From: Lobosporangium transversale
Lineage: Eukaryota; Mortierellomycota; Mortierellomycetes; Mortierellales; Mortierellaceae
NCBI RefSeq assembly: GCF_002105155.1
Contig: NW_019029009.1
Span: 426,146-490,145 of the forward strand
Direction of reading: 5' to 3'
Length of the DNA stretch: 64,000 nt
Shown here: positions 1-10,910 of the stretch, piece after piece
How the letters are laid out: the number at the start of each line of letters is the position of its first letter
Numbering within the stretch: the first letter of the stretch is position 1
Translations under genes and position numbers: made by a program
The notes under the pieces: generated by a model
What the model was told of the DNA's origin: nothing
Databases searched by the model: none
Seen by the model: the letters and a program-made list of their open reading frames with translations, nothing else

Positions 1-459
1 TGGATGAAAAGACTTTTTTTTTTTTATCCTTTTTGCCCTTTCTGCATAATGCAAATGATTTTCACCTCCCACCTTCTCTTTGCAATGCAGACGGAGGACT
101 CCTTTCTCTACATTTTTCGCATTGTTCGTCTTTTTTTTTTTTTTTTTTTTTTATTACTCTTAACAGTTGCAGGAGAAAAAAGAGTGTACGACGCAAAAGA
201 AAAAGAAAAAAAGAAAAAGAAAAAGGGAGGGGAAGTGACCCAGGCCTCTTTTTCTTTTTCTTTTTCATCCGCGTTACACTTGCTGGCCGTTCACAGCTGT
301 GTTTGTCCATGCTGAAAAGAAACCAAGCACAACAATAACAACAACAAACAAAAGTTCCCTGTCCCTTCTCCTTCACCTTTCGCGTTATCATTATTTGTAG
401 TACGTTTGTTCATGGAGCAAAAATATCTTAACCCACTTTAAATTTTCTTTTTTTGGTAG
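1..459. other. Non-coding T/A-rich stretch, probably intron of the leftmost gene
   Basis: Long T runs (about 129-152), a purine run of mixed A and G (about 190-233) and no sustained open frame with coding character. It ends in an acceptor-like site at 457-459. Open frames here are homopolymer artefacts. Confidence 0.5.
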
Positions 460-606
460 GTCGATTCTCAAGCACCTGGTTTGAGCCAACATGCCTCAGA
501 GGCCATTCGCCTTGTTGAATCACGTAGCGTTCTTAAGCAGGACAAGGCACCCATTCATGCCTACCACGATGTCGATCATGGCGAAGCTCGCTTCCTCAAG
601 CATTAA
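460..606 (+). CDS. 3' terminal exon of an unrecognised protein (partial)
   Basis: A clear acceptor (pyrimidine tract then TAG at 457-459) is followed by 48 open codons and a TAA at 604-606. The exon is open in phase 0 and its composition is coding-like, unlike the T-rich flanks. The encoded tail is about 48 residues, polar and charged, with a short helix-prone stretch (SEAIRLVESRSV) and a C-terminal end FLKH. I do not recognise the family. The upstream part of the gene lies mostly or wholly outside the window, and bases 1-456 would then be intron. An alternative is a chance ORF behind a fortuitous acceptor, but the abrupt compositional change favours a real exon. Confidence 0.5.
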   Translation, partial: VDSQAPGLSQHASEAIRLVESRSVLKQDKAPIHAYHDVDHGEARFLKH

Positions 607-1151
607 ATAAATACAACCTTTTTCCTTTTTCATTTGTTGTACATAATACAAACTTTCCTTTCTTTTTTCTTTTTCTTTTTCTTTTTACTTAAAACTCAAT
701 ACTATACCGAGGAGTAAATAATAAAGTAGCGACATCTGCGCTCAAATCTTTCCTACATTGTATCTTCATCTCCGAGAAAGTGATATTACATGTTTGAGTT
801 TCCATCTCGCATGTTTAAAAAAAAAAAGATCTTGCTCCATCAGCTTTTATGGTACATGTACATGTATATATATATACATGGATGCAACCAACACTTTTTT
901 TTTTTTTTTTTTTTTGGCTTGCAAGTACATGTTACTCAGCAAGGCATTTTAATCATATCCTTCGATCAACCTCTGCAGTCTTGCTTCCCTTTTTTTTTTT
1001 CTTTTATGATAAACTGAGGGAGATGCATGCATGCATGCAACTTACATGTAATAGGAGAGAGGGAAGGAAGGGGGGGGTGAAGAGAAGGAAGGGTACCGCA
1101 GTATTAATTGGTTTAATAGACTTGATAATAAAAAGACAAATGCTTGATTAG

Positions 1152-1185
<34 letters not shown>

Positions 1186-1910
1186 CCAATGCTGTTCGTC
1201 TTGCTTGCTCTCTTTCAGCACACGTGTTCATGCAAATGTGCACGCGCGTGTTTGCCTTATCTGGGATAGGAAAAGAGGGGGAGAGGAGAAGAAGAAGAGA
1301 ATGGGAATGAACATTCTTGACGTTCTTGAAAGGCAGGGCAAATGAACCCATTGACGACCATTAGAATACAGTAGCCTATCAGACTTCTTTGTTGTTTATC
1401 CATTTTACCCACATTGGTAACAACAATAACAGTAACTACAATAGTAACAGCAATAACAATAACAACAACAACAATAGCAACAGCAAAACCACCATGTTTG
1501 TCCAAGTGACCTTTTACCCTCCATTTCTGCAAATGTTGCTTTTTTTTTTTCCTCCGTGACAGCCCCCCACGACACGAGGTCAAGCAAATATGCAGAAACA
1601 CTTGGGCCGGGTTCTTCCATCAATTAATGTACTTTTTTAATGTATTACAAACAAACAGGTAGCCCATATTTCCGATATTAACTCTAATAGCACTAAAAAG
1701 ACAGTAGGGTCCCTTCATCGCATCTCGCACGATCTTGCTTTTTCTTTTCTTTTTTTTTATCCCAAATAGGGAGCCATTTTGTGCACAAGGACATCTATTT
1801 TACTCATAGACTTTGGTACTTCTTTTTAATTTATTGCAATGTAAAGGAGAAAGAGAGTGTATATGAGAGAAAAAAAGCGTGGGAAGGAATGCCGCACTAT
1901 TTGTTATCCA
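607..1910. other. Intergenic region between convergent genes
   Basis: No convincing gene. Holds T runs (about 894-915), an A run (about 1154-1183), a short TATA dinucleotide stretch near 868-878, a GCAT microrepeat near 1024-1038 and an imperfect AAC/AAT trinucleotide repeat (about 1419-1487). Likely 3' UTRs of the two convergent genes. Confidence 0.6.
1419..1487. repeat. Imperfect (AAC)n trinucleotide repeat
   Basis: Seen directly: a run of AAC, AAT, AGC and AGT triplets about 70 bp long, intergenic. Confidence 0.8.
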
Positions 1911-4900
1911 TTATCGCTTTGCACCTGGCTTCATTCGATGGAAACGTCCTTTTGTCATCCCGTCACTATTAAAGCCACTATTATAATGAAAGTACTGTTG
2001 CTGGTGGTCGACATAGTCGTTCAGTTCAAGATTCGGTTGGCCATAACCATCATCATGTTTGTTTCCCAGGGCTTGTTTAACAAAGACTGATCTATGATCA
2101 GGAGAAGACAATGATCTTTGCACCTTCTCTTCCATGACTATCTCCATCTCTGGTTCTTCTGTCCTTAGCCCCGTTCTTGCTGTCCCCTTCCTTTTCATAT
2201 GCTTGTTCCAAAGAGTAGGCGTTACAGTGTTCGCAGCCTTGTTGGCGTCTGAAATGATCTTTCGCGCCGCAGCACCGATTCGATGTTTGACTTGGTGCAA
2301 TGTTGCCTTAGTCTTGTCCAAGCGCATCTTGGAGCGTAACGAAGTTGTGGTAGAGGAGGCAGGCGTTGCCGACCATGGAGGATCATGATACTTACCATCT
2401 ATCGCCCCTCCTTCTTCTTCCTCTTCTTCTTCCTGGTATTCTTGTAAAACGGCTTTAATATCTACTCTTCCTTCTTCTCCTTCCCCTTCTTCTTGGTACC
2501 CCTGTAGAACGACTTCCTCAACATCTGCTCCTCCATCTTCGATTTCATCTTCCTCAATGTCTTGCTCCAGGCACATGTTTTGGTGGTGCGTGTATTTATC
2601 GTAACTGCTAAGGCTCCGAGGTTGTTTCAGCAATCTATAAAATTTTGCTTTAGCCAACAGAGCTTTCCGTGCAAACAACTCTCGTGAACGACTGTAATCG
2701 GGGCCAGCACCGAGAGTACAGCTTGCAGTGCTGCTGCTGTCAGTAGAAATGCCTCTTCTCCATGCCTCCTCCGCCTTTGAGAGTGGTGTATGCTGCTGAT
2801 CCTGAAGCGTATAATCGTGAATCATCTCATCCATAGTATCTCGTCGCTGCCAATCAACAGAGTTGTAGTAGTATCGTACATCGATATCATCGCTTATACA
2901 ATGATCCTGATGATCCAAATGGGCTCCAAAATCATAGACCGATCCACGTTCTTCAGCACACTCAGTGGTCTTTTGAATATAATCCTCATCACCACTACCA
3001 TCGTACTCATATTTAAAACCCCCCGCCTTAAAAGAAGCTGTTGTTGCTGCTTGGTCTCCAAGGTTCATTCCTTTACTGCCAATATAATCCTCCTGCTCTT
3101 TTATCTCTTCCTCGACTTCTTCTTTTTCTTCTTGTCCATAGGGCTGTGTTTGAACCCTTTTCATGTCATGGTATCCTATTTCCGTTTCAATTGATTCCTG
3201 TCGGCCCTCTCTCTCATGTGGAAATGCCCTTTTATACAATGGCGATGTAATGTTGAGTCCCGCGGTTGTACTAATCAATGTCCAGGGCCTTGTTGGTGGT
3301 ACCCATCTCTCGCTGTCTTTCATAAAATCCTGCGCATATGATTGAGATTCACGTCGTGCTGCTGAGCTTCGTGGCTGCCAGGAAGATCGGTCAGATAAGC
3401 GTGCGGGTCTTGGGTTGGGCACTGCATTCCAAGATTCATGGTTTTTATGGGTTGGTCTGTACGTCCTATTGTCTTGTGGACCATCACTCGTGCCCTCGTC
3501 ACCACAACCAACATTATCATCATTAGCGTTTCCAACCCTGTCATCATCCTGGGTACCAATATCTCGCTCTGTTTCCTGTCCGCCCTTATCTTGTACTATA
3601 CTTTGATGATAATCATCATGAGACAAACGATTATCAGACTTTTTCGACCCTTTTGATGGCTGCCTCGATAATCGTTGTACAATATCCCTTCCAACGATCG
3701 CTGAATTCCTATGCGAGCGGTTGGCAAGCGCAGACGATGGTAGTGGTGGTACAGGTGCACTATTTCGGTGCTGGCGACGATGGTACGCGATCGTGGCAGA
3801 CATGCGACGATGGAGCTGATGACTGTTCCTGTTGCTGGCGTTGTCTTGGTTAAAGTGGTGGCTCAACGCTGTATCTGTCGTTGATCTTGCCAAAGATGCT
3901 TTCGAGGAAGGGGAGGAAGAGTAGCCCTGGAACAGTGAGGAACGCAAACAAGTCAGACTTTGTACTCTACTACAATGAGCTATACCTTGATGCAAATATA
4001 TATACAGCCAAATGTATTTCTTTTCATAGTACTTCTTTCTACCCATTGCAATCGCCTTTACCTGTTTCCCCTGATTCTTTTGAGATGTCAAATGATGGGA
4101 ACAGTCTTCGATTGACCAATCCGAGAAAATGCTATGGCGTTGGCGCACTGGGTATGTGGTTTGGTGAGCATCCTCGTGCCCTCCAAGTTGTACTTTCACA
4201 TTCAAATCTGCATCCCTTGTCTGCTTTTCATCTAAATCTTTATCATTTTCTTCGCCCCCTTCTTCTTGTTGTTGTTGTTGTCCTTCTCCTTTTCCTTGGC
4301 AGATCGGCTTGATTGAGTGAGTATTTGCAACTCCTGCAAAGTCTGGGTTTGTACTTGAAGCCAGAAACGGATTGAGTGGTGACAGCGGTCGCTTCTGGCC
4401 TTGCTCTTGACTCTCCTGGCCCTGTCCCTGTAGTGGCTGTCGATTGCTTATGCCACTCATGGGTCTATCCATTATGTTTACCTCAACTTCTTCATGTGAC
4501 TCATATCGGGAACTCTTGAGGATGACATTTTTGTCATCCTTATTTCCACCCTTATTACCTTGATAAGGCGCTTCTACCTGTAAAAATGAAGGCTGTTGTT
4601 GGTGTTGGTGGGTGGGGTGTTGGTCCTGCCCCTGGATATCCAAGTATGTAAGACTGCTCAACAACTCCTCCTTTTGACTCGAGTTAAACAACGATGATTG
4701 TCTTTCCTTTAGGACTCTTTCCAAGCCTGATGAAGCACAGGTTGCATGACGACGTCGATGCCACTCAAGTGGTACTTTGAATAGATTAAGCGATAGCCTT
4801 CGAGCTGCTGTTGCCACTAGCGCTGATCCTCCTCTTCCTCCCTCTTCACTTGAACCAACACTCTGGTGTCGTTTGCGAAGCCGATGTTTCCGTTGCGATG

Positions 4901-5378
4901 TGGAACTTTCGTATTCCTGTAGTACACCTTCACCACTAGCTTCTATACATTCATCCCATAGGTCAATTGGAGCGCCGCACCCATCATTAGTCGTTGAATA
5001 ATGTGTCGCAGAGGTGGTGGCGGGCTGATATAGGAATGGATTGGTGTTAGAAGGATTATCAGCATTTGTAATGTCTGTCACGGCTGAAGCTGAGGCTGTA
5101 GCTGCGTTACTGGAAGCTTGAATATGCTGTTGCTGGTACTGTTGATGTTGACGTCGATGGCGGTGATATTCGTATTGAGCATGCTTTATTGTATCGGTGT
5201 CATAAACAGGATTAGTTGCGGTTAATCGGATTTGAGCATGATGACTCTTTATGTCTTCACAAGAAGAAGATAGGAAGGGGTTTTTGGTTAGATTCAATGC
5301 AGGCTCATGAGATATAAAAGGGTTCGTTGTCTCCAAGGGCTTTGGGAAAGGATGGATGGCATTCCTTCGCTGCAGCAT
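1911..5378 (-). CDS. Large disordered protein with NPF motifs, unrecognised
   Basis: Two exons on the minus strand: 5378-4062 and 3926-1911, about 1,110 aa. The intron 4061-3927 has a GTAAAG donor and a CTGTTCCAG acceptor. It is 135 bp with no stop, so the unspliced frame also stays open. The start chosen is the first in-frame ATG; the frame stays open upstream without another ATG. The protein is low complexity: Ser/Gln/His-rich N terminus, four NPF tripeptides (NPFI once, NPFL three times), acidic stretches, and a tandem duplication of a roughly 20-residue VLQxYQEEexEE unit near residues 940-985. A basic, more ordered C-terminal segment (about 1005-1055, RSKMRLDKTKATLHQVKHRI) may be the conserved part. 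NPF motifs bind EH domains in endocytic adaptors, so an endocytic or cortical role is possible but is only inference. Family not recognised. Confidence 0.7.
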   Translation of the reverse strand: MLQRRNAIHPFPKPLETTNPFISHEPALNLTKNPFLSSSCEDIKSHHAQIRLTATNPVYDTDTIKHAQYEYHRHRRQHQQYQQQHIQASSNAATASASAVTDITNADNPSNTNPFLYQPATTSATHYSTTNDGCGAPIDLWDECIEASGEGVLQEYESSTSQRKHRLRKRHQSVGSSEEGGRGGSALVATAARRLSLNLFKVPLEWHRRRHATCASSGLERVLKERQSSLFNSSQKEELLSSLTYLDIQGQDQHPTHQHQQQPSFLQVEAPYQGNKGGNKDDKNVILKSSRYESHEEVEVNIMDRPMSGISNRQPLQGQGQESQEQGQKRPLSPLNPFLASSTNPDFAGVANTHSIKPICQGKGEGQQQQQEEGGEENDKDLDEKQTRDADLNVKVQLGGHEDAHQTTYPVRQRHSIFSDWSIEDCSHHLTSQKNQGKQVKAIAMGRKKYYEKKYIWLYIYLHQGIAHCSRVQSLTCLRSSLFQGYSSSPSSKASLARSTTDTALSHHFNQDNASNRNSHQLHRRMSATIAYHRRQHRNSAPVPPLPSSALANRSHRNSAIVGRDIVQRLSRQPSKGSKKSDNRLSHDDYHQSIVQDKGGQETERDIGTQDDDRVGNANDDNVGCGDEGTSDGPQDNRTYRPTHKNHESWNAVPNPRPARLSDRSSWQPRSSAARRESQSYAQDFMKDSERWVPPTRPWTLISTTAGLNITSPLYKRAFPHEREGRQESIETEIGYHDMKRVQTQPYGQEEKEEVEEEIKEQEDYIGSKGMNLGDQAATTASFKAGGFKYEYDGSGDEDYIQKTTECAEERGSVYDFGAHLDHQDHCISDDIDVRYYYNSVDWQRRDTMDEMIHDYTLQDQQHTPLSKAEEAWRRGISTDSSSTASCTLGAGPDYSRSRELFARKALLAKAKFYRLLKQPRSLSSYDKYTHHQNMCLEQDIEEDEIEDGGADVEEVVLQGYQEEGEGEEGRVDIKAVLQEYQEEEEEEEGGAIDGKYHDPPWSATPASSTTTSLRSKMRLDKTKATLHQVKHRIGAAARKIISDANKAANTVTPTLWNKHMKRKGTARTGLRTEEPEMEIVMEEKVQRSLSSPDHRSVFVKQALGNKHDDGYGQPNLELNDYVDHQQQYFHYNSGFNSDGMTKGRFHRMKPGAKR

Positions 5379-5786
5379 AACGTGCAAGAACCAAGGAAAT
5401 GAATCAAATGAGAAGGGTGGAGAGTGAGATTGCGTTATTGAGTATACGTTGTTTGTATAGCTTGAGGATACTTCTAAGGAAACCAAAGGGAAGAGAAAAA
5501 CAGATGGGAGGAAAGTAGGAAAGAGAGAGGGAGAGAAAAAGGAGGAACTGAACTAAGGATGAGTGATAGAAAGAGTGGGGTAGTCGCGTAGAATATCAAT
5601 TGCATTATCTCCATGTCCACTAATTAGAAAGAGTGCATATTCTGTTAGAGCGGTTAAAAAAAGAGTCTTTTTTTTTTATATATCTTATTCTATCACGATT
5701 AAGGATGTAATGGAATATGCAATGTGATTTCATCACCCAAAGCATGTCAAAAAGACGACTCGGTGGCAATGGAACCCCCCCCCCCC

Positions 5787-5820
<34 letters not shown>

Positions 5821-6811
5821 TGAGCATTGCAAGTGTTGCTCAAACGCGTAAACAAACAATTTGACGTGTATCATTTTCATTGCCTCGTTGGTGGATGAAT
5901 CTATCGATCTTTGCTATCGTTTGGAGCATCTGGTTTTTTCTCAAGCTTGACGAGTCCTTAGTTAAAGACATGTTCGTTTACAATTTCATATCCTCGGTCC
6001 ATCAAGGCATCAAGGTTATAGTTTTATTTGTATTTGTTTTGATAGTACGATCGAATGTTGATACATTTGCCACGCGATTTCTAATCATTTGTGATTCCGA
6101 TAGATGGGATTCCTCTTGACAGTCAATCCTCATCTGATCTTTGTTTGAGAAGAGGAAAAAAGGTTGGTTGGCTTTGCAGTTTTTCATCTTCATACCCTTT
6201 GTGCATGTGCGCAATAATCTGTAGAGTCAACATGGGCGGAGGGAGGGAGAAGGGGCGTGCGTCGTTTATGTGAGTGCAAATGGCTTCACTGAGCATGAAG
6301 TCAAGAGACACGCTGTTCAATGTCCATGTCCACGCGGGGTTTGAAAGAGGATGGAAAACAATAAAAGCGGATCCAGTTCTGTGCCACAGAGCCAATCAGG
6401 CGCCGCAACTGTATCAACCATAATGGAAAGGAACTCACTTCTCTCTCTCTCTCTTTCTTTGTCCTTTTCATTTCATTATGCATCAATTGACCGTTGGTCA
6501 TTCATTCATTCATTCATTCATTCTCTTTTTGTTCTCTCAATCTTAATCTTTCTTGTAAGGATAGAAACTATCGCAGTGCTTTAATTTTTTTTTTCTTTTT
6601 TGTTTTAGTTTAGTCTAGTCTGGTCTAGGCTAGGCAGGTCTAGTACAAATGGTCTTTTCCCCTTGAAAAACAACGACTACAACTTCCGTTTTTACCCCAT
6701 TCAGTAGAAAAAAAAAGAGGAATAACCATTCTACATTTGCTTCTTTTTCTTATTTCCTTTTTTTTTTTTAGTTTTTATTTCATTCATTTGCATAGAAACA
6801 CACATCCACTG
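5379..6811. other. Divergent intergenic region upstream of two genes
   Basis: Shared 5' region of the NPF protein (-) and the SFP1-like gene (+). It contains a C run joined directly to a long A run (about 5775-5818), a CT run near 6440, an (ATTC)n microsatellite (6498-6523) and a T run before the second gene. No supported coding sequence. Confidence 0.6.
6498..6523. repeat. (ATTC)n microsatellite
   Basis: Six tandem copies of the tetranucleotide ATTC seen directly, upstream of the SFP1-like gene. Confidence 0.85.
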
Positions 6812-9244
6812 ATGCCCGCCACCATTCCCACGCCGAGCATCAACATTGCTTCATCCTCTTCCAACCCGCATCACCACAGTACTACAAATACAAATGTCTC
6901 TGGAACTCCCACGGGTGTGAACAGTGGCAGTGTCAGTGGCAGTGGCAGTCTCACACATGGCTATCCAATGCACTCTAGCTCCCTCCTGGCATCGTCTCCT
7001 TTTAGTCCCGAAGCTCTAGCGGCTGCCACAGCCCTGCGACGACCATCTCTTGTGCTCTCGGTTGGATCCTTCCATTCTGCTCAACTGAGGAGGTCGTCCT
7101 TCTTTGCTCCGTTTCCTTACGGCCAATCGCCTCAGCAATTCGAGTACGTTTGTATTTATAATTACTTAAAGCCCACTATTGGACACTCCACAACCGGACA
7201 TTGGATCTTGAATAATACACATAAAGCACAACACTCCCCAAAAGATAAAGAAAAAACCCTATCCAATTCTGTTGTGCTCTCTTAACCCCGACTGGTTCTT
7301 CTTCCGAATCATACACAACATCAGGCTAATTGAATCTTGTCTCTCACTTTTCTCTTCGTATATTTCATTCTTTATGTTTCCGAATTCACTCACTTTTCAT
7401 CTTTAAACAATAGTGCCCTTCAAGACTATAGCTCGTCACCCAGGAGAGGAGGGGGCGATGTATATCAGCGCGATCTCGAGGCCAATTATTGCACAAACTT
7501 TTCTTGTTGTGGTCTGAATCTTGGTGATCTGCATGCACTCCTGCAGCATTATGAGGAATGCCACGTGCGTTTTGAGGAAGAGGATGATAATGGCCATCCC
7601 GTGGCTCCCGGGTTTGTGGATGAAGAAGGATGGTCAACACCTTCGGATCCAATTCCTAGTAGTTCTCATATTCATGCTCAAGCACGTTCAAATCATCCTA
7701 TCAAGGGATCCTCAACACTCTCTGCTAATGCTGCGGCAGCTGCCACCGTTGCTGCCCTTACTGCTAGCCAGCAACAACAGCAAAAATTGTCACCACTTTC
7801 ATTTCTGAATTCTAAAAAGAAAACCAACGGAGTCTCATTATCCGATATCTATTCCGAGGATCCCTTGAACCCGATTATAACGACAACAGCGCCGGATGAT
7901 ACTACTGCAGCATTTTCAAACTCGATTTTAAAGAGCACTGCTCAAGCCGAGTTCTCAAGTCTGGCAAGCAAGAAACGAGATCTTGCTGCATACTCGACTT
8001 CTTTTGATACCCACAGCCCCATGGCCAAAAAGACTTCAACTTTTCAGAACATGACCCTTTCCTCTGCTTCGACTGTATTCAACAACAGCAATGACAACAA
8101 TAAGCAAAGCGTGGCAGCTGAATCATCCACAAGCAATGCCGCGACTGCTGCTTCTGGAGTCAGATCACAGGAGGATCTCTTGAATTCTGTCACGGATTAT
8201 CTCCAATTGGCGGTCAAACAAGGGCTATTGCCTGACTGTGGCGAAGTCGGCTCTGCTTCATATATGCAGGCGGCCGAGGATCTGATCCGGAAGCGCGAAG
8301 AACTTGTAAACATCATGGAAAATATTGGGAAATCTGGTTCTTCTAGTGCAGATAAACCTTACCGATGCCAAGTAAGCGGTTGCGACAAGGCGTATAAAAA
8401 CCCTAATGGACTAAAATACCATAATCAACATGGACACTGTTCTGCAGCAGGTCTTGGAGATTCAGAAGGTCCAGAATCAAGGCCTTATGTTTGCACATTC
8501 ATGGATTGTTGCAAGCGATACAAGAACTTGAATGGTCTCAAATATCATATCGAACACTCGCATCCCAACCTGCCCACGGCTTTGAGGGCACATCAAGCAG
8601 GTTTGACAACTCATCCCTTGCTAATCAACGGAGTCTTTGCCAATAACCAGGCTGCTGCCTTGGCGGTCGCTGCTGCACTGTCTCAAGTCGAATCCTCGCC
8701 TATGATGATGGCAGCTATCAATGCTATCACGGCCTCTGCTAACAGTGCAAGCAACAACCTCAACAACAACACAAGTATCACGGGCAATAGACTCTCACCC
8801 TCATCAGATGACACGCCTGATTCGAGCCCTAATTCTAGCCCGGCCCTACGACCGGCAGCACCTACTATGCCCACTTCCAATGTCAATGCCACTGTCTCTA
8901 TCCCCTCAGTCCCTTCAGTGGCCGCTTCAGCGAACATTAACAACAATATCGGCCAAAAAATGAGCATTAATACCAATAACTTGAATGTCTTCCGGAGCGG
9001 GAACAACACCTTCTCAACAGATGTCACGCCTATGGCCTCGCCTGTCCATAGTCGCGCGACCCTTCCGAGTTTGAACGTTCTATCGATCCAGACAGGCCCA
9101 GGATTGAATGGCATGACTACACCTTCATCTCTTTCTCCAACTTCTACAGTACCTAAATCCCCAACAGGCGTCACTCAGGTTTCGACCCTGACAGCTGCCC
9201 TTGCTGCCGTCACTGTGGAGCAACAGCGTCAGCAGCAATATTAA
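6812..9244 (+). CDS. SFP1-like C2H2 zinc-finger transcription regulator
   Basis: Two exons, 6812-7143 and 7414-9244, give 720 aa. The donor (GTACGT at 7144) and the acceptor (AATAG ending 7413) join in phase 2 and restore the reading ...QQFDALQDYSSS. An N-terminal segment near residues 133-160 has spaced Cys and His residues (YCTNFSCCGL ... LLQHYEECH) as in fungal Sfp1 proteins. Two paired C2H2 fingers lie near residues 427-455 and 467-494. Both share the motif NGLKYHxxHxH typical of the SFP1 split-finger family. The rest is Ser/Asn/Ala-rich and disordered. Yeast Sfp1 controls ribosomal protein and ribosome-biogenesis genes downstream of TOR. Assignment to the family is strong; the same target set is inference. 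The start is the first ATG of the open exon. Confidence 0.85.
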
Positions 9245-9362
9245 TAACAGCAATGAAACAGTTATCTAAAAGGATAGCTCTTTTTCCCTCTCTCTTCAGT
9301 CTTGATCATACTTCATGAAAGCTGTAAAAGCATTCGACACGTACAAACAAAAAAGAAAAAAA

Positions 9363-9394
<32 letters not shown>

Positions 9395-9538
9395 AAAAGA
9401 AAAGAGATCCTGTGCTCTGTTTTTTTTTTTTTTTTTTCTTCTGATCTATTGAGGCTGTACATGTACAAACTATCATCCATCTATTGTATTTTTTTTTTTT
9501 TCCCTTCTTCTGTTTCTTATAGTAAGTATAAAACACAT

Positions 9539-9569
<31 letters not shown>

Positions 9570-9633
9570 CAACTCCCCGCTCTTCATAAAGCTATATTGT
9601 TATTTTTTTTCATGTCCATGTCATATTATACAG

Positions 9634-9665
<32 letters not shown>

Positions 9666-9673
9666 CGATTGTC
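9245..9673. other. Gap with homopolymer and GAAA repeats
   Basis: 3' flank of the SFP1-like gene. Contains (GAAA)n at about 9363-9396, T runs at about 9421-9437 and 9541-9569, and an A run (about 9636-9665) directly abutting the retroelement relic. No gene seen. Confidence 0.7.
9363..9396. repeat. (GAAA)n microsatellite
   Basis: About eight tandem GAAA units seen directly. Confidence 0.85.
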
Positions 9674-9949
9674 ATGACGAGGGATCCATTGGCGGAAGGC
9701 AAGCTTGCACCTAAATATCATGGACCATACAAAGTCATGGCCAGAATAGGAAACGGTAGCTATACTTTACTAGATGCCACCAATAGTCAACTATTATGCA
9801 ACTATATGTCCCCTGAGCAACTCAAATTAGTCACACAGGTACTTAATGCTCTAAGTGATGAGTCCTACAAAGTCAAGGGTGAGATACACTCTGAAGTTGA
9901 AAGGGATATGTATGAATGGCTCCTCAGGAAAGTCGCAGTTAGCGTATGA
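9674..9949 (+). pseudogene. Ty3/Gypsy integrase C-terminal relic
   Basis: A 91-codon open stretch reading GKLAPKYHGPYKVMARIGNG followed by SYTLLDATN and a QLKLV motif. This matches the integrase C-terminal segment of Ty3/Gypsy polyproteins, where the consensus is KL.PKY.GPY.V...G..SY.L and then an LK-V end. The last third (SYKVKGEIHSEVERDMYEWL) sits where a chromodomain would be but is too degraded to call. No reverse transcriptase, RNase H or integrase core precedes it: the relic starts right after a 30-bp A tract. It is a dead fragment. Terminal repeats were not found near it. Confidence 0.75.
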
Positions 9950-10910
9950 TTGATGACTTTAATTCTGATCTGACCATTAGACAGTTATTGGAAAACGTCT
10001 TAATCAAACCAACCCTCACATTCGTGCTAAACAAAACGATAAAATGAAAAAGGGGGCGGCGCAAGACCAGAGGGATAGCTATGACAGATCAAGAATTACA
10101 TTACAGTAAAGCATTTGATGGATTATGGAAAGGTCTTGATCTCTCCTAGGCAACATAGGTAACTCTTCAAGGTCTTGGAGAGCTGTATTTGACGATTTAT
10201 CTCATAGCCCCCCCCCCCCCCCATAGTCGCTGCTGGATTTCATCAGCTGCTTGCTCGAAAAAAAAAAAAATATTGAGTTCCCGTGATACACATCCCCGGT
10301 AACTTGGCTTCTAAATACGCCTGTTAGTGCCGTTCATTAGTTAAAACGGACCTATTAATTAGTAAGACTTTTACCTTTTTATTTAACAATAGTCTCGCTC
10401 TCGTTACTTTGTTACTTATTATGAACCTGGAGTATTCAGAACCTTAAGCCTAATGCTTTGCTATGGTAGTCTCTAGCATTGCTAGGAAATTCGATACTAC
10501 TTTACAGACTGCACGATAAACAACATCTTCGATATCCATGTAATTTTTTTTTTTTTATGTACATGTAGTTCATCATTTCATCAAAACTTGTCATTGTCTT
10601 TGGGTTAATAGTAACAAGATTTGTATATATGTATCTTAATATAATTAAATAAAAAAAAAATAAAAAAAAAAAAACTTCCCCAGTTCCAATATTTGTTTAT
10701 TGATATTTACTGCATGGTTGTTATTATCAAGATTATTATTATGGAGAATAGGAAAGGGAAACATTATTGTATAGAATACGATTGAAAGACATTAAAAACG
10801 AGAGACTATGTAAAGGACTAGACGACAAAGTAACAAAAGGTATGGTAATACAATAAAAGACGAGAAAAGTAATAATAATAATAATAATAATAATAACTAT
10901 AAAGACAAAT
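9950..10910. other. Gap: A/T-rich intergenic sequence, possibly old retroelement debris
   Basis: No gene. Includes C and A runs (10207-10222, 10258-10270), A runs near 10648-10673 and an (AAT)n microsatellite at 10870-10895 just downstream of the PH-protein stop codon. Confidence 0.6.
10870..10895. repeat. (AAT)n microsatellite
   Basis: About nine tandem AAT units seen directly, in the 3' flank of the PH-domain gene. Confidence 0.85.

Noticed and set aside
8683-9174. Antisense frame over the SFP1-like gene
   Set aside because: Shadow of the Ala/Asn-rich coding exon on the other strand.
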